From Nageia nagi (Eukaryota > Pinophyta), in assembly GCA_050084985.1 (NCBI GenBank), contig JBITNC010000001.1, forward strand, positions 72,540,001 to 72,604,000: a stretch of 64,000 nt of DNA, written 5' to 3'. The notes beneath the pieces are model-generated. The model was not told the origin of the DNA. It worked only from the letters and a program-made list of their open reading frames with translations, and did no database searches. Numbering within the stretch: position 1 is the stretch's first letter; each line of letters begins with the position of its first letter. Position numbers and translations under genes: made by a program. Shown piece by piece: positions 12,660 through 24,991 of the stretch.

Positions 12660-13899
12660 ACAAGTCATCATGGCTAAAAGGATAGAAATGACAATGAGTG
12701 CAAATGGTATGATCAATGGAACATTATGCGAGATCATGGGTGATAGATATAGACAACATAAAATCCCAACACCAAAGGTTTATGGATAAGAGATGGGATA
12801 TAGTGACCTCATCAAAAAGATCTTCTTTAGGATGCAAAAATGTGGCCCAAAGAATTTAACAAATATGACTACCAATAGGGTAATAAGAGCATCAATCATA
12901 ATCCTCCATATAAAATTAGGTTTGGATAACATGTAGATGAGATTTTGGAGGAACTCTTCATCAAGTATATCATAGACTACACAAGTTCCCCAACAAGGCT
13001 AGTGATCAATAAAAATCTCTATCTAGTGAGAGTTCCTTAGGGCATTATAGGCATGATTAGATTTATCTAGTATGGTAGTTAAGGCTACCATGGATAAAAT
13101 TTAATGTTTTATAACTTCAAGAAACTAATTAAACTGATCCTTCTCTAATTCTGGGGTTTGGATGAGGTCTCCTAAAGGGTCACTAGGAAATGTATAGGGT
13201 GATCGTGAGATACAAAGGGATGATAGATCCCATAGGGTAGAGGAATTATAATGCAAAAATATCTCTTGCTTATTAGTGGGAAGACTAAAGCAATGCAGAT
13301 GACTCATGATGCCTAATGTATGTAAAGTACAATCAACTTCATGCAATGTCATATGTAGATTTCTTAGAATTAGTATAAGATTTTTTAAAGATAATATATA
13401 CATATCTATGTAAAAATACTTTTATTAATTTTTTTGAATATTTTGAATATTTTTATGATTTTTATTCACATATGTAATTGACGATTATTTTAATGATTTT
13501 ATTTTTATTTAAGATGAAAAAATTTGTACAACTCCCTAGTGGCAATGATAACCTTATTTTTTACGAATAACCCAACCTTTTCAATACAAGAAGTAAAAAT
13601 ATAGAGGTCATACTACAAAATGAGTAGGTACTAGTACTATAATGGATGGTTGATAATGATCAAGATATGAAAAAAAGAGATAAGATTAAGGGGTGACACT
13701 TGAAGTTCTTAATGATGTGTTTTGGCATAGTTGATAATGTTGAGACCTCATCACATTTAAGAAGCATAAGATGAGATGGAACCCTTAAGGGCTATGGAGA
13801 CTCAGGGGGAAGTAATTATGTGAGGGACTAATGCTCTCTATGAGATATTGGACATACTCATTATTTACAAGTTTAGGTATGAACTCATTTCTTATTTGG
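12660..13899. other. Decayed possible coding region, family unknown
   Basis: On the plus strand, from an ATG at 12670, about 90 codons are readable with few stops (motifs RYRQHKIPTPKVYG, NRVIRASIIILHIKLG). On the minus strand 13125-13403 is open for 92 codons. I cannot tell which strand was coding. The minus strand would continue the sense extra ORF to the right; the plus strand would be a second antisense unit beside the PMD gene. No family was recognised. Confidence 0.3.
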
Positions 13900-14868
13900 T
13901 TAAGGTGTCCAATAGTACTTTTAAACCTTAGTTTCACATTGGTAGGATTATTTACACTATTTTTTACTAAATAATGAACTATAATCATATATAATTTTGT
14001 TGTGCAAAATTACATGAGTATTATACTCAAGTACCAAATCATTTATAACCTCAATTATGGATATTGATTTGCCATCAAATTGAAGAGTCATGTGATCAAT
14101 ATAATTTAACAAGATCCAAGTTTTCTTATAAGGCCAATGCAATTGAAATAGATGGATCCAATTTGTTAGGGATTTGAATTCCATCCACATGTATTTTTTT
14201 TCTAATTCTATGGTTTCCTTAAGGTTATCAATTCTTAAGTCCCATGCATTAGTTTCTCATTATTTATAATAGTTCATGGTTATAATTTCCTAAACTTCCT
14301 TTGGTAAAGTGAAGAAATGGGCTATCTCAGTGCAAGGACACTTTTGTAATGTTTGCATGTAGTGATATTATGAGTATCTATCCATAAAATATTGATTTAC
14401 AAGATCAAATTTTAATTATGTTTCTTCATGAACTTTTGGTCTTCTTGGAATTAAAGTTCTTATTTAACTATTATGTAGAGGAGGATTGGGGAATCTTGAC
14501 CTAATTCAAGAAAATCATTGATCAATTTATTTCATACATCTAATTGATTATTGAGGATTACAAATGAATACTATATAAAAATCATAGACCATTTTATGAT
14601 GAAACAAATTTCTTTTCATTTGATCTATCCATGTGTATAGAAAATCCTCATCTGGCCAGGTATTAATTATTCTATTCTAGATCCAATTATTAAAAAAGTA
14701 ATCAACTATGATCCTAAGGGATGATGTGGGTTAGTATTGACATAACAAATTTATCATGCAAACTTGAGTGAAGTAATGTGTATAACTTAGGTATAACATG
14801 GCTTTATCCATGTACATTTCCAAGTTATCTCCTTGAATGCTTATCTCCCACCCTTGATATCTTTTTAG
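13900..14868 (-). pseudogene. Sense-strand extra ORF of long Tat element, distal part
   Basis: One minus-strand frame can be followed from the LINE junction at 14868 to about 13.9 kb, interrupted only by stops mostly explained by single transitions (for example YS-stop-YHYMQTLQKC near 14370 and LPKEV-stop-EI near 14290). Recognisable stretches are IIFLKRYQGWEISIQGDNLE, NTWPDEDFLYTWIDQMKRN and LKETIELEKKYMWMEFKSLT. I recognise no family. Extra ORFs between integrase and the 3' LTR are well known in the Tat lineage, and this one keeps the gag-pol orientation. Its 5' part continues at 17297-17416 beyond the LINE insertion. Confidence 0.55.
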
Positions 14869-17309
14869 GAAGATGATTACCTCTTTTCGTCCCATCTCAT
14901 TATGCAATTCCATTTACAAAGTAATTTCAAAAGTCGCTGCGAATCGTCTCCAAACTGTCCTCTCGAACATCATCTCAGACGAGCAAAAAGCATTTGTAAA
15001 AGGTCGCCAGCTATTGGATGGGGTTATGCTTGTTCATGAGTTGATCCACTCTATTAACCGCCATAAAAACAAAGGGTTGCTGTTGAAACTTGACATCGCA
15101 AAGGCCTTTGACAAGGTGAGTTGGGATTTCCTTTTGCAAGTTATGGAAAAACTTGGTTTTGAGGCCCAATGGATAGATTAGATTTTTTCTCTCATTGAAG
15201 CACCATGTTTTTCAATCCTTATCAACGGTGAGTCCAAAGGCTTCTTCAACAGCACTAGGGGGCTACGTCAAGGTGATCCCTTATCCCCATATCTTTTCAT
15301 TATCCTTTCTGAAGTGCTGGGTAGAGGCCTAAAAAATTTGCAAGCCACAGGAAAGATCCATGGACTTCAAATCACAAGCAACACTCCTCCTATCATGCAT
15401 TCCCAGTTTGCAGATGACACCCTGCTCTTCATGTACCCCCAGCATCATGAGATCATCCACCTCAAGAACTTCTTACATTGCTATGAAGTGGCTTCAGGAC
15501 AAGAGATCAACAGATCCAAATCTACAATATACGGTATCAACATTTCAGCCTATTACTTGTCTCAAATCAGCCAGTGGATAGACATGACAGTTGGACAACT
15601 CCCCAGCACTTATCTTGGGATGCCTTTAGTAATAGGTGGGAACTTTGGAGGCTTTTGGGAGTCTTTGATAGAAAAACTGCAAAGCAAGATGAACTCATGG
15701 AAAGCAAAATGGCTCTCCTCAGCTGGAAGAATCACAAAACTTAATGCTGTGTTGGGTGCTATTCCTACTTTTTGGCTTTCAGCTTTTTGGGTCTCTCAAA
15801 ACATTTTGGACCGCATGGAGGCTATCATGCATAATTTTCTATGGCACGGTGCTTCTGAGATTCGTAAAATCCATCTGGTGGCTTGGGATCTCGTTTGCCA
15901 ACCCAAATCAAGGGGTGGATTGGGAATCAAAAACTTACGCAGTATGAATCTAGCCCTTTTAGGAAAGCTAGTATGGAGGATTTACACTGATCATCTTCAC
16001 CAGTGGAGTCAAGCCATCCACTCTAAGTATCTTGATGATACCTCTCCTGAGCGCATTTTTACTACAGCAGAAGTTCCATGGGGCTCCCCTATCTGGAATG
16101 GCTTAAGAAAAGCTAGAGTCTTTGTATTGCACTTCCTAAAATGGAGAATTGGTTCAGGGCACAAGGTGGACTTCTGGGAAGATGCTTGGCTGCTTCTTGT
16201 CCCACTTGCTTCACTAAACTCCTTCCAAAACTTATACCCCTACCTCAAATCCCACTGGGGTGACAAAGTGTTCCACTATTGGTCTTGGGCTAACAGGACA
16301 AGAAAGTGGAGGCCTTTCATAGATCTTCCTCCGAAACTAATACAAGAAGCCAGCAACCTCAAATCCCTGCTAGAAGTCCATATTTTGGATAACATAGAGA
16401 AAGAGGACAGGTTAGTTTGCACCCTAAACTCTAAAGGAGACTACTCAATAAGTCTGGCATTCAAGACTACTTTCCATGGAGCCAAGTCTCCGTATCCACC
16501 GTCAGTTTGGATGCGAGTATGGACTTCAAAGGCCTGGCCCAAAGCATCCTTTTTCTTATGGCTGGCAGTGCAAAATAAATTCTTATCTTGGGAATAGCTG
16601 GTGAAGCGAGGTTGGATTGGACCTGGGTGTTGCGTATTATGTGGCTCTAGTGAAGAAACAGGACTCCACCTAATGTTGTTTTGCCCCTACTCAATTGCAT
16701 TATGGGGGAAACTCTTGGAATGTGGCTCAGGACCTTGGGTCACACCTCACTCAGTCAGCTTTCTACTGCAGTACTGGGAATCCCCCTTTAGGAGTAAGTC
16801 CTTCCAAATCCTCTGGCAAGCAGCCCCTGCTATGCTCGTTTGGTCCTTGTGGCTAGAGAGGAACAATCGGATTTTCAATGGCCATTCAGTGGATGTTGAG
16901 AAGTGCTGGCTCAAACTTGAAAAATAGTTAGCCAATATTTTAGATGCAACTTTCTGTATTGCATCAATTCCACAGGAGGAGATTCCTTGTTTCTCTCATT
17001 GGCCCACAATTCTCCAAAGGTGGACACTGGTGCACCCAAAGCTAGCTACAGAACTTGCTCCCACCTCTTCACACCAGGCCATCAGTTCTATTTTACTTTC
17101 ACAACACCATCAACTCTTGGCTCCACAGCAACTTCCAAAAAAGAGACGACTGCGCTAACTCTTGGCGTTAAACAAGATTTTCCACTTTGTAACATGCACC
17201 ATGTGATCTCCATGTTTTATGCTCCTATCAGTTTCCCTATGTGAACAACGTCTTCAGTATAATATAAGTTTTTTTTACCTACCAAAAAAAAAAAAGAAGA
17301 GATAACTCT
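14869..17309 (+). mobile_element. 5'-truncated L1-type LINE with poly(A) tail
   Basis: The insertion starts inside the ORF2 reverse transcriptase and ends in a short A tract (17284-17295). It is flanked by an imperfect target-site duplication: GAAGATGATTACCTCT at 14869-14884 and GAAGAGATAACTCT at 17296-17309 (two deletions, one substitution). 5' truncation, a 3' A tail and a duplicated target are the hallmarks of target-primed reverse transcription. Its GC content is visibly higher than in the flanks, so it is younger than the element it entered. Confidence 0.9.
14873..17158 (+). pseudogene. LINE ORF2: reverse transcriptase to C-terminal zinc domain, N-truncated
   Basis: A single reading frame runs about 760 codons to a natural TAA at 17156, with no frameshift and three in-frame stops: TAG at 15179 (family W), 16595 (family Q) and 16925 (probably Q). 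Domains in order: RT fingers (FRPISLCNSIYKVISKVAANRL), the ILING and RGLRQGDPLSPYLF block (15215-15300), the catalytic FADD (15407-15418), the thumb, then a non-LTR zf-RVT zinc region (CCVLCGSSEETGLHLMLFCP, 16630-16690). The endonuclease and first RT blocks were lost by 5' truncation. The product would have nicked chromosomal DNA and copied its own RNA; it is inactive. Apparent starts within it are chance ATGs. Confidence 0.93.
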
Positions 17310-17416
17310 ATTATAGCCCTATCTCCTAAGTATGTAGGTTTTTTGTACCAAGATATTTATTGAATGCTTCTTTGGTTAGCAATCACATGGATGTTTTTGC
17401 TCTTTTTCAATGCCAT
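17297..17416 (-). pseudogene. Sense-strand extra ORF of long Tat element, 5' part
   Basis: The minus strand, from an ATG at 17416, reads MALKKSKNIHVIANQRSIQ, a stop, ISWYKKPTYLGDRAIIE, and reaches the LINE's target duplication. With the LINE and one copy of its duplication removed, this frame joins the frame that begins IIFLKRYQGWEIS at 14868. The start codon lies just downstream of the integrase end. Function unknown. Confidence 0.55.
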
Positions 17417-17539
17417 TTTCTTTTTCAAATACATTAAATATGTATAAGTTCAAGGAATACATTTTTTTGTTGTTTTGAATTAAAAACTATTCATAATATA
17501 TACAATTGTAAATCAAAGTTACTTATTAACTATAGAAAG

Positions 17540-18650
17540 AAAAAAGATGCATGATGTTTATAGGTTCATGCTCTTCATTACCTTCCATATCAACTAAATG
17601 ATAAGCTCCATATCCAAACTTTATTTTTATTACATAGGGTCCTAACCAATTAGGAGAAAACCTATCACAAAGTTGTCATTCAATTCGAGAAGTTTGTTGG
17701 TTTTGTTTTAAAACTAAATCCCTATATTAAATTCATTAATTTTAACTTTTTTTTATCAAAATCTCATTTAATATGATTTTGATAAGTATGTAGATGTTCT
17801 AAAGCATTAACTCTTATTTAATATAGGAGTAGCAATTGATCTAATCTTGTTTGATGAGCTGCTTCATCTATGATATAGTCTTGCAAAGAAATTCATAGAG
17901 AAGTAAATTCTATTTCTAAGGGTAGTACTACTTCTACTCCATATACTAAACAAAATGGGGTTGCCCCAGTATGAGTTCAAATACTAGTTTGATAAGCCCA
18001 TAATGTATGTGGAATCCTTGCATGCCAATCTCAGTGGGAATCATTGATAATTTTTAATAAAATACTACAAATGGTTTTGTTTGTGGCTTCATCTTTACCA
18101 TTCCCTTGGAGATAATAAGGCATAAATAAGCTTAATTGAATATGATATCCTTTACATAAAGCTTGAACTTTCTTATTTTTGAGGTTTTTCCCATTATGAG
18201 TGATAATTTGAGTAGAAATTCCAAAATGACATATGATGTGGTTTTGTATAAATTTTGCTATCTTTGGCCCTTTTGTTGAAATTATAGGGATGGATTTGAC
18301 CCATTTTGTAAAATATTCTATATTAGTTATTATAAATTTATGTCCCCTTGAGGAAATGGGAGATATTTGACCTATTAAATATAATGCCCATTTTTAAAAT
18401 GGCCATAATGATTACATGGGTTGTAATGTATGCAAGGGTTGATTAAATAAATTAATGTGTTATTGATATTTAACACACCTTTTAACATATTCCATACAAT
18501 CATGTTCCATTGTAGGCCATTAATATCCCATACGTATTAATCATTTTGTAATTGTAGAACCACTAAAATATCCTCCATAAATTCCATCATGTGTGCATGA
18601 AATAGTGACTTGTAAATCAGCCCACTCTAAACATCTGAGCAATATCTTGT
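17540..18650 (-). pseudogene. Gypsy (Tat-type) integrase, decayed
   Basis: On the minus strand, rightmost part first: the zinc-binding end CMEYVKRCVKYQ (about 18500), then WALYLIGQISP (about 18310), where the family has W-x-x-D-x-IGP. The first catalytic Asp is thus lost (Y). Then MPYYLQGNGKDEATNK (about 18120; family YYPQGNGQxExxNK with the catalytic Glu), WHARIPHTLWAYQTS, TGATPFCLVYGVEVVLPLEI (about 17950) and the C-terminal FSPNWLGP-like and KFGYGAYHL-like remnants (17600-17660). Multiple stops. This enzyme would have inserted the element's cDNA. Confidence 0.9.
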
Positions 18651-18954
18651 CAAAACCCCTATGGTATAAGACATCTCCTATCATGAAAAAGCAAAAAATA
18701 TTTTATCTTAAATTCTTTTCTAGATGATTTCATTAAATCTTTAGGTAACACCCCATCTCCTAGGAATTTAAACAATTGTGTATGCCATAAATTTTTATTT
18801 TCCATTATGATGTCTAGAACTACATGTTCAACTTCATTTGATTCTATTAAGGATTGAGTGATTTGGACAATCTTAATAGGGATCAATTTTTTATTAGGGT
18901 TTGTGGGCATTAAAGATACAATGGAAGCCATAACATAAGCAAATCTATTAGTTG

Positions 18955-19330
18955 ATCATGGTGTTGCTTCTAAATCATATTTTTTGAAATATGATAATAG
19001 ATTGATTACCAAACTCTTATATTTTTGTACCAAAGGTTCTTTACATTAGGATATTTCCTTGACTTGGTTTACAATTAATAGCGAGTCACCAATAAATTTA
19101 ACTTTTTTTAACTTTAATTTTATGGCTATTTGTATAGCTAAAATTAAAGCTTCATACTCAACATTATTGTTTGTACATGGAAAGTCAAGCTTAAAAGAAT
19201 AGGGTATGGGAACTCTTTGGGGCGTAATGAACACAATGCCCACACCTCTACTTTTTTCACATATTGATAAATAAAAAAAGATTACCATATCTGAATTTTC
19301 TTTGAATTCTACAAGAATTTCCATTTTTTC
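18955..19330 (-). pseudogene. Archaeal-type (second) RNase H of the long Tat element
   Basis: The minus strand reads SRGVGIVFITPQ, then YSFKLDFPCTNNNVEYEALI and IGDSLLIVNQVKEIS. This matches the second RNase H of Tat-lineage gypsy elements (family: DGAxxxxGxGxGxVLxxP...FxxTNNxAEYEAL...GDSxLVxxQVxG). It lies downstream of the ordinary RNase H and upstream of integrase, the canonical Tat order. Its first Asp is unclear. Confidence 0.88.
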
Positions 19331-19399
19331 TAATTGGAACATAGGCTCATCCAATAATTCTATGATGAGAGGATTATCATTGGGTAGTGGTGCTTCATT

Positions 19400-20710
19400 G
19401 AGATAATCAGCTATGACTTGTCCTTTGATTAATTTTTGACTTATGAATAGTAAGTAAAAATTAGTTAAATGCATGATCCATTTAGATGTTCTCACATTTT
19501 GATAAGTTTTAATCATCATATATTTCAAAAGATCTTCTTTAGTGATTACATACATGGTATGATTTAGCATATAATGTCTCAATTTTTTAATTACGAATAC
19601 TACCATTAAACACAACTTCTCTAAATCTACATATTTAATCTCATACCCAACCAATTTCAAATAAGATAATATATTGTTTATTCTTTACTATTTTAATTAT
19701 TTTATGCAAGAATAATCCCTAAAGTTGTTTCTATGGTGGATATATATAACAAGAATGGTTCTCTAGCTTAAGTTGTACTAAAATAGATGGTGAAAGAAGA
19801 TAGTGCTTTATTTCGTTGAATGCTTCTTGTTGTTCATTTCCGTAATGAAATGTATTTCCCTTTTTTATGAGTTTGTTAAAAGGTATCTAATAAATGAGAT
19901 ATGAAATGTCTTATGGATTGTAACTTACCTTGTAGGCTTTGTAATTATTTTATGTTTGAGGGGGGTAACATATTTGTTATTGCTTTTATCTTATTAGGAT
20001 CTACTTCAATTCATCATCTAGAGATGATGAAGCCTAATAATTTTCTAGATCTTACTCCAAAATCATATTTATTTGGATTCAATTGGATCTTATGTTCTAA
20101 TAACTAATCAAATATTTTAATGAGTACTTTAGTATGATCTTTTCATGTTTTTTAGTTTAGCCAATACATCATCTATGTAATCCTCTATAATGTCATGCAT
20201 GTAATCATGAAAAATGTACATCATGGCTCTTTGATAGGTATCTCTAGTATTTTTTAATCCAAAAGGCATTACTTTATAATAAAATGTTCATAACTACTGG
20301 TACTTTAATTTGGTTGTACCCTAAAAACCCATCCATGAGTGACAACATTTCATGTCTAGTAGTAGAATCAACTAAGCTATCTATGTTTGGTAGGGGAAAG
20401 TCATCCTTAGGGTATGCTTTGTTCAAATATCTAAAGTCTATACATATTCAAATTTTCCCAATGGATTTTTTAACTGGTATCATATTAGAAATCCAGTAAG
20501 AATAATCAATGGAATGGATAAACTTAACTTTCAAAAGTTTTTGCAACTCTTCTTTTACCATCAGGGAAATTGTAGGATGCATTTTTCATAACTTCTATTT
20601 AATAGGTTTTGCACCTTCCTTTATATCAAGATTATGCACTACTAGGTTAGGATTGAGTCCAAGCATATCAACATATGACCATGCAAATATTTCCTATTTT
20701 TCTTTAAGTA
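19400..20710 (-). pseudogene. Gypsy reverse transcriptase and RNase H, decayed
   Basis: The minus strand from about 20700 reads IFAWSYVDMLGLNP (family FAWSYxDMPGxxP), then YWISNMIPVKK, CIDFRYLNKAYPKDDFPLPN, MDGFLGYNQIKV and the catalytic HDIIEDYIDDVLAKLK with YIDD intact at 20168-20179. The connection and RNase H follow: KYVDLEKLCLMVVFVIKKLR, then LLKYMMIKTYQNVRTSKWIM and GQVIADYL (19660-19400), which fit the RNase H/connection of Ty3 elements. Frameshifts and stops are scattered between the blocks. It would have copied the element RNA into cDNA in the virus-like particle. Confidence 0.92.
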
Positions 20711-22075
20711 TTATGATGAACTCTTTTATTTCATTTTTAGTAAGGGATTTTCCTAATTGAATGATTTTAGGGTTTTTAGTATCATCACTTAAAATCAACC
20801 TTAATGGTCTCTTCAATTAAAATATGAGATCCTTCCTCCAATTGGTTAGGTATTGGAATCCAATTATCATCATTTGCATTTTATTCTTCATCCTCACCTT
20901 CATACTAGTATTCTAAGGTAGTATTGATATTCAAATCTGAAGTTCATAATATTGTATCTATATCTTTTAAGTATCAAATTATAGGTTGTTTAGGGATCAA
21001 GGTAAAGTTTGCATTCTCTTCATCTACTAAAAAGTACAAGGAAGAGCCACTTGAAGTTTCTGAACCTATCGTATCAAACTTGACACTTCTAGACCAATCC
21101 AATTTTATTTTATGCATGAAATTATTATATATTTTCATGATTTCTACCAAATTAATGGATATATTAGAAAATGGTCCTCCTAAGGATAACATTATAAACT
21201 TCACATTATGTTGATTTATCATCCATTTGGGTATTTTATCCAAATTTTGAAATGTTTTGGCTTTTGATTCTAATTTAATTATCTTACAACAGATACCCCT
21301 TGATTTTTATTCTTATAACCTAATCATATCTTATCATTGGGCAACTAATAATGAATATAAATGGTGTACCTAGTTCCTTATTCATATCATCCTAAACTTT
21401 GTCCTTTCCACTAACATCTATCAAAATATCTTTGGACAAATGATCTTACATTTGGTGATAAGTATTCTAATGAATCACATAAGATGCCTTTGTTGGATTG
21501 AGGCAAAGGGAGGATAGGTGATTCTAATGGACCATGATATATAAAAAGTGTTTGGTTAGGTAACTAGCCTAGTGTTACTAATTTCCCTACTACACTAGAA
21601 GATTCTTTAGGTATTCCTATTTCCTGAGCTATGGGAATATTAAAGATGACATCATCAATGACAAACTCCCCTATTCCATAATTTGTTAATCTTATAGTCA
21701 CAAGATAGATATTAGATATTTTATATTTTATTATACTATCATTATCTATTGTATTCATGTGATAAGATTTTTTGATGATAAGTCTTTACTTGCTTCATCT
21801 AACCTTCATGTTCTTTCTTCCCATGTTCGCCTTCTAAGAGTGTTGGTTCTATTTTTGGTAAGGGATCATTATTAATATCTAGTGTATGTGGTATTTCCAA
21901 ATCAATATGATCTTTCCCTTTTAATGAATTTGTAGAAGAACCTTTTTTGTCAACATCTGCTATTGACACTTTTTCTAGAACTATGGGCATTGCAAAATAA
22001 TGAGTAGAAGGTAAAGTTGTTTCTCCTGAAATATGTGTGTAATTGCAATGGGAGTATGGATTTTTATCTCCAAGC
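20711..22075 (-). pseudogene. Protease-RT linker of the long Tat element
   Basis: The minus strand is open in pieces (21799-22089, 21564-21758, 20974-21243) with mostly hydrophilic sequence and no domain I can name. Tat elements normally have a long spacer between protease and RT, which fits the position. An acidic patch (EYQYEGEDEE-like, near 20890) is visible. Confidence 0.6.
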
Positions 22076-22420
22076 ACACAATGTACCACCCAATAATGAA
22101 TATATATTAGAAACTTATGATATGTTTATGGGATGAATTGCATGTCTCCCTTAGAGTAAGTTGTATTGTGTTATATCTCCTTAAATGACTTGCAATAATG
22201 TTTGTACTATTTTAGATCCCATGGTGATGGGCAATGAGATAGATCCCATTGTTGAGTAGTAAGTATCATTGAAAACTCTTAATTCTAAATAATATTCACA
22301 TATATGTGAGAAAGGGAGATTCAAGTTCTTATAGGTGGTTTTAGAAATGATATTTATCACAAAACTTTCATCTATTAATATCCTTTTAAAATCCTCCCAT
22401 CTATCTTGACTATAATATGT
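22076..22420 (-). pseudogene. Retropepsin-type aspartic protease of the long Tat element
   Basis: The minus strand reads RILIDESFVINIISKTTYKN, then LRVFNDTYYSTMGSISLPIT, QVI-stop-GDITQYNLL-stop-GRHAIHPI. The family form is LIDxGSSVNIISKxTLxxL, LRxFDxxxxxTxGxIxLPIxVG, FQVxxxxxxYNLLLGRPWIH. The active-site DGGS/DSGS is altered to DESF, so the enzyme is dead. Its position between gag and RT is canonical. Confidence 0.85.
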
Positions 22421-22599
22421 AATAAGGGTTCTTGGCCTTATGATTCATTTAATGGCCTAACTTTATGATCATAAAAGAAATAGTATTTTCTTAATACTTC
22501 CCAAAAAAGACACAAAGCTTTTAGGGTCATTGATGTTTAGCTTGATTGCTTGTAACAATTGGTTCATAGCTTCCCTATAATCTTTAGATTGTTGTAGTA

Positions 22600-24891
22600 A
22601 CTCAAACAAAGAAATATTCACTTATGAATTTCTCAATTGATGTTGTAAATCCCCTTTTATTGTAACCTTAGGAGGTTGGGTCTAGGTATATTTGGTGGTA
22701 CAATGCCATCATTTCTTTGATTGTTAGGAATATTAGCTTGCCTTCCTTGCACCCTTTGGGCTCTTTTGGTTATACTTACCATAACAACAAAAGTAGAGGC
22801 ATACAAAATTCCTTTATGCATTACTTGGCTTTTGTGTGAATGTGATGCTATGGTATTAGCTTGGTGTTGAGGAAGTGGATTTTGATATATTTCTAAATTT
22901 TGATTAGGGATAGTCAATGGGTTATCTACCTATAATTTTTCTTGATTAATCAAATCTTGAACCTTATGCTATAATGTTCTACATTTGCTTGTAGTATGAC
23001 CCTTTTGATGATGGTAATAAAAAAAATCATTCTCATTGTACCATTTACTATATCTTACATCAGATATTTCAATTAGTATTTTAGGCAATATTGTAATCAT
23101 TTGATGATCCATTATTTTTTTCAAAATATCATAAAGTGATTCAATCAAAGGAGCAAACTTTCTAGGTGGTGGCCTAAAGTTTCTTCACTCATTTTGTGGA
23201 ATTAGTATGTTTTGCAAAAGGTTCAATTTTGCATCTTTAAGATGAGAAACTTTATTAGCAAGCATTGGTTTTATTGATTATTCTACCTAATTTTTATTTC
23301 TAACATAAGGTTCTTTCTTTTTACCCTTTAGTTCTCCATTCTAGATTTTAACCTTTTTGATTACAATAGTTGAGAGATTGCTTCCTCAAATATCTTGTGT
23401 TGTTGACTCAATAAGGTACTAGCGATAGGTCTTAGAAAAATTTAAATAAACATTTTTACTAGTTATTATTATGGTAAAGTATAAGGCATGCTTGTCAAAA
23501 TCACCCTCCACCTTGATATAAAGTCTATAATTATCTCATCCTAGAACTATTGTAATCTTGTGAGATCAGTTATGAAAGTTTTATCTTTAATGTTTAATGT
23601 AAAGTGCTCTAAGAACAAGTTAGCCAATTATGCATAAGATGTAATGCTATGTTTAGTTAAGTTATTGTACCATTACATTGCTTTCCCGTCAAGTGTCATA
23701 GGAATGATACACAACATTAAAGCATCATCATTGGAAATTATATAACTCAAATAATTGAAGCATCTTAGATTCTCTTTAGGATCCTCCTTTCCTTGAAAAA
23801 ATTCAATTTTTAGAATTTTGAATTTGAAATGGATATCTGTATTAGGAACACTTGGGTGTATGGGCTCATTACAAATTATTTTATAAGAGACTTTATGCTT
23901 ATTTTGTTAATGTAACATTATTTCAATCTCTATTAGTCAAATTCATTACTTGGTTGGGTAGGAAAGACATGATGCTTAATATCCCTATTACCTTCATTTT
24001 ATTTATTTATTGAAAATGATTGGTAACTTATTTTGGAAGGTGTTTGGTCATCATAATAGCTTGTATTATATGGTGGAGAAGGTGGAGGAGATTGATGTGG
24101 AGGCAACTATTATTTCCCTTATTGATATAAAGGTGTAGGAGCATGATATTTTTGAACCTCATGTCTAGGTCGAGATAAAGGGGGTATTGGAGGTTGTTTT
24201 TGCTCATGTGATGCCTCCCTTCTTCTAGGTAAATGAGGGTTTTGATATCCATGAGTTCTATAACCTTGAGGAGAAAAGGATCTTGCTCTAGATGACAACT
24301 TCCTATTATCTACTACTCTTTGACTAGACCTATTTTGAAGTTGAGCTTGAACCTATTATTTATTAGGTTTTCCTATTGGTGTTGTATTTTGATATATGTG
24401 AAAATAAGGATGTGTTTGTAAACATGGATTTTTCCCCAACTTGTGTGTGTTTGTAAACATAAGTTTTGCCCCAATCCTTTAGGTTTTATTTATTTTTGCA
24501 TATCTAGATTATATAAAATAATTTGATGGTTAGTTTGAAGTTATTCTAGATTCTGAATTGGTCTAGACACATACAATGATATCTCTTCTACCCTATACCT
24601 TGAAGGATCAAGATTACTTTATTTGAAAATTCTATGACTTATCCTAGGAGTTATATGGGTAGTACTAGGGTTTATGTCACTAGTGATAGAAGAAGAATAA
24701 CTAGTCCAAGGAGTAGGTTTATTCATTTTTAGAATATGATAAGCATCATTATACACCCTAGCATGACTCCTTGATTTAGATACTAGGGTGGCTATATGTA
24801 TAGAAATTCTATCATTAAACTCTTCCATCCTTCTAGAGATGGTTGAAGGGATGTAATCATCTCATCTTATGTAAGATTAGACAAGACATCC
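22600..24891 (-). pseudogene. Gag polyprotein region of the long Tat element
   Basis: The minus strand from the gap edge carries RRMEEFNDRISIHIATL (24.83 kb). The retrotransposon-gag core follows at 23.80-23.45 kb: DPKENLRCFNYLSYIISNDD, LMLCIIPMTLDGKAM-stop-WYNN, SITSYA-stop-LANLFLEHF. A zinc-knuckle-like block YYHHQKGHTTSKC lies near 23.0 kb, followed by HKVQDLIN. The family form is DPxxHLxxF, (F/L)PxTLxGxAxxWYxxL and CxxHxxxGHxTxxC. Many stops. The first codons lie in or beyond the N gap. Gag would form the virus-like particle. Confidence 0.88.
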
Positions 24892-24991
24892 NNNNNNNNN
24901 NNNNNNNNNNNNNNNNNNNNNNNNNNNNNNNNNNNNNNNNNNNNNNNNNNNNNNNNNNNNNNNNNNNNNNNNNNNNNNNNNNNNNNNNNNN
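24892..24991. other. Assembly gap of exactly 100 N
   Basis: A fixed-length 100-N run is the usual placeholder for a gap of unknown size. GC content and CpG frequency rise abruptly on its right side, so the DNA on the two sides need not belong to one element. Confidence 0.97.

Noticed and set aside
14731-14913. Minus-strand ORF spanning the LINE 5' junction
   Set aside because: Its first codons are antisense LINE sequence. Only the part left of 14868 belongs to the extra ORF.
20284-21214. Plus-strand ORFs of 70-96 codons across the 20.3-21.2 kb region
   Set aside because: They are antisense shadows of the minus-strand RT and the protease-RT linker, which carry the family motifs.
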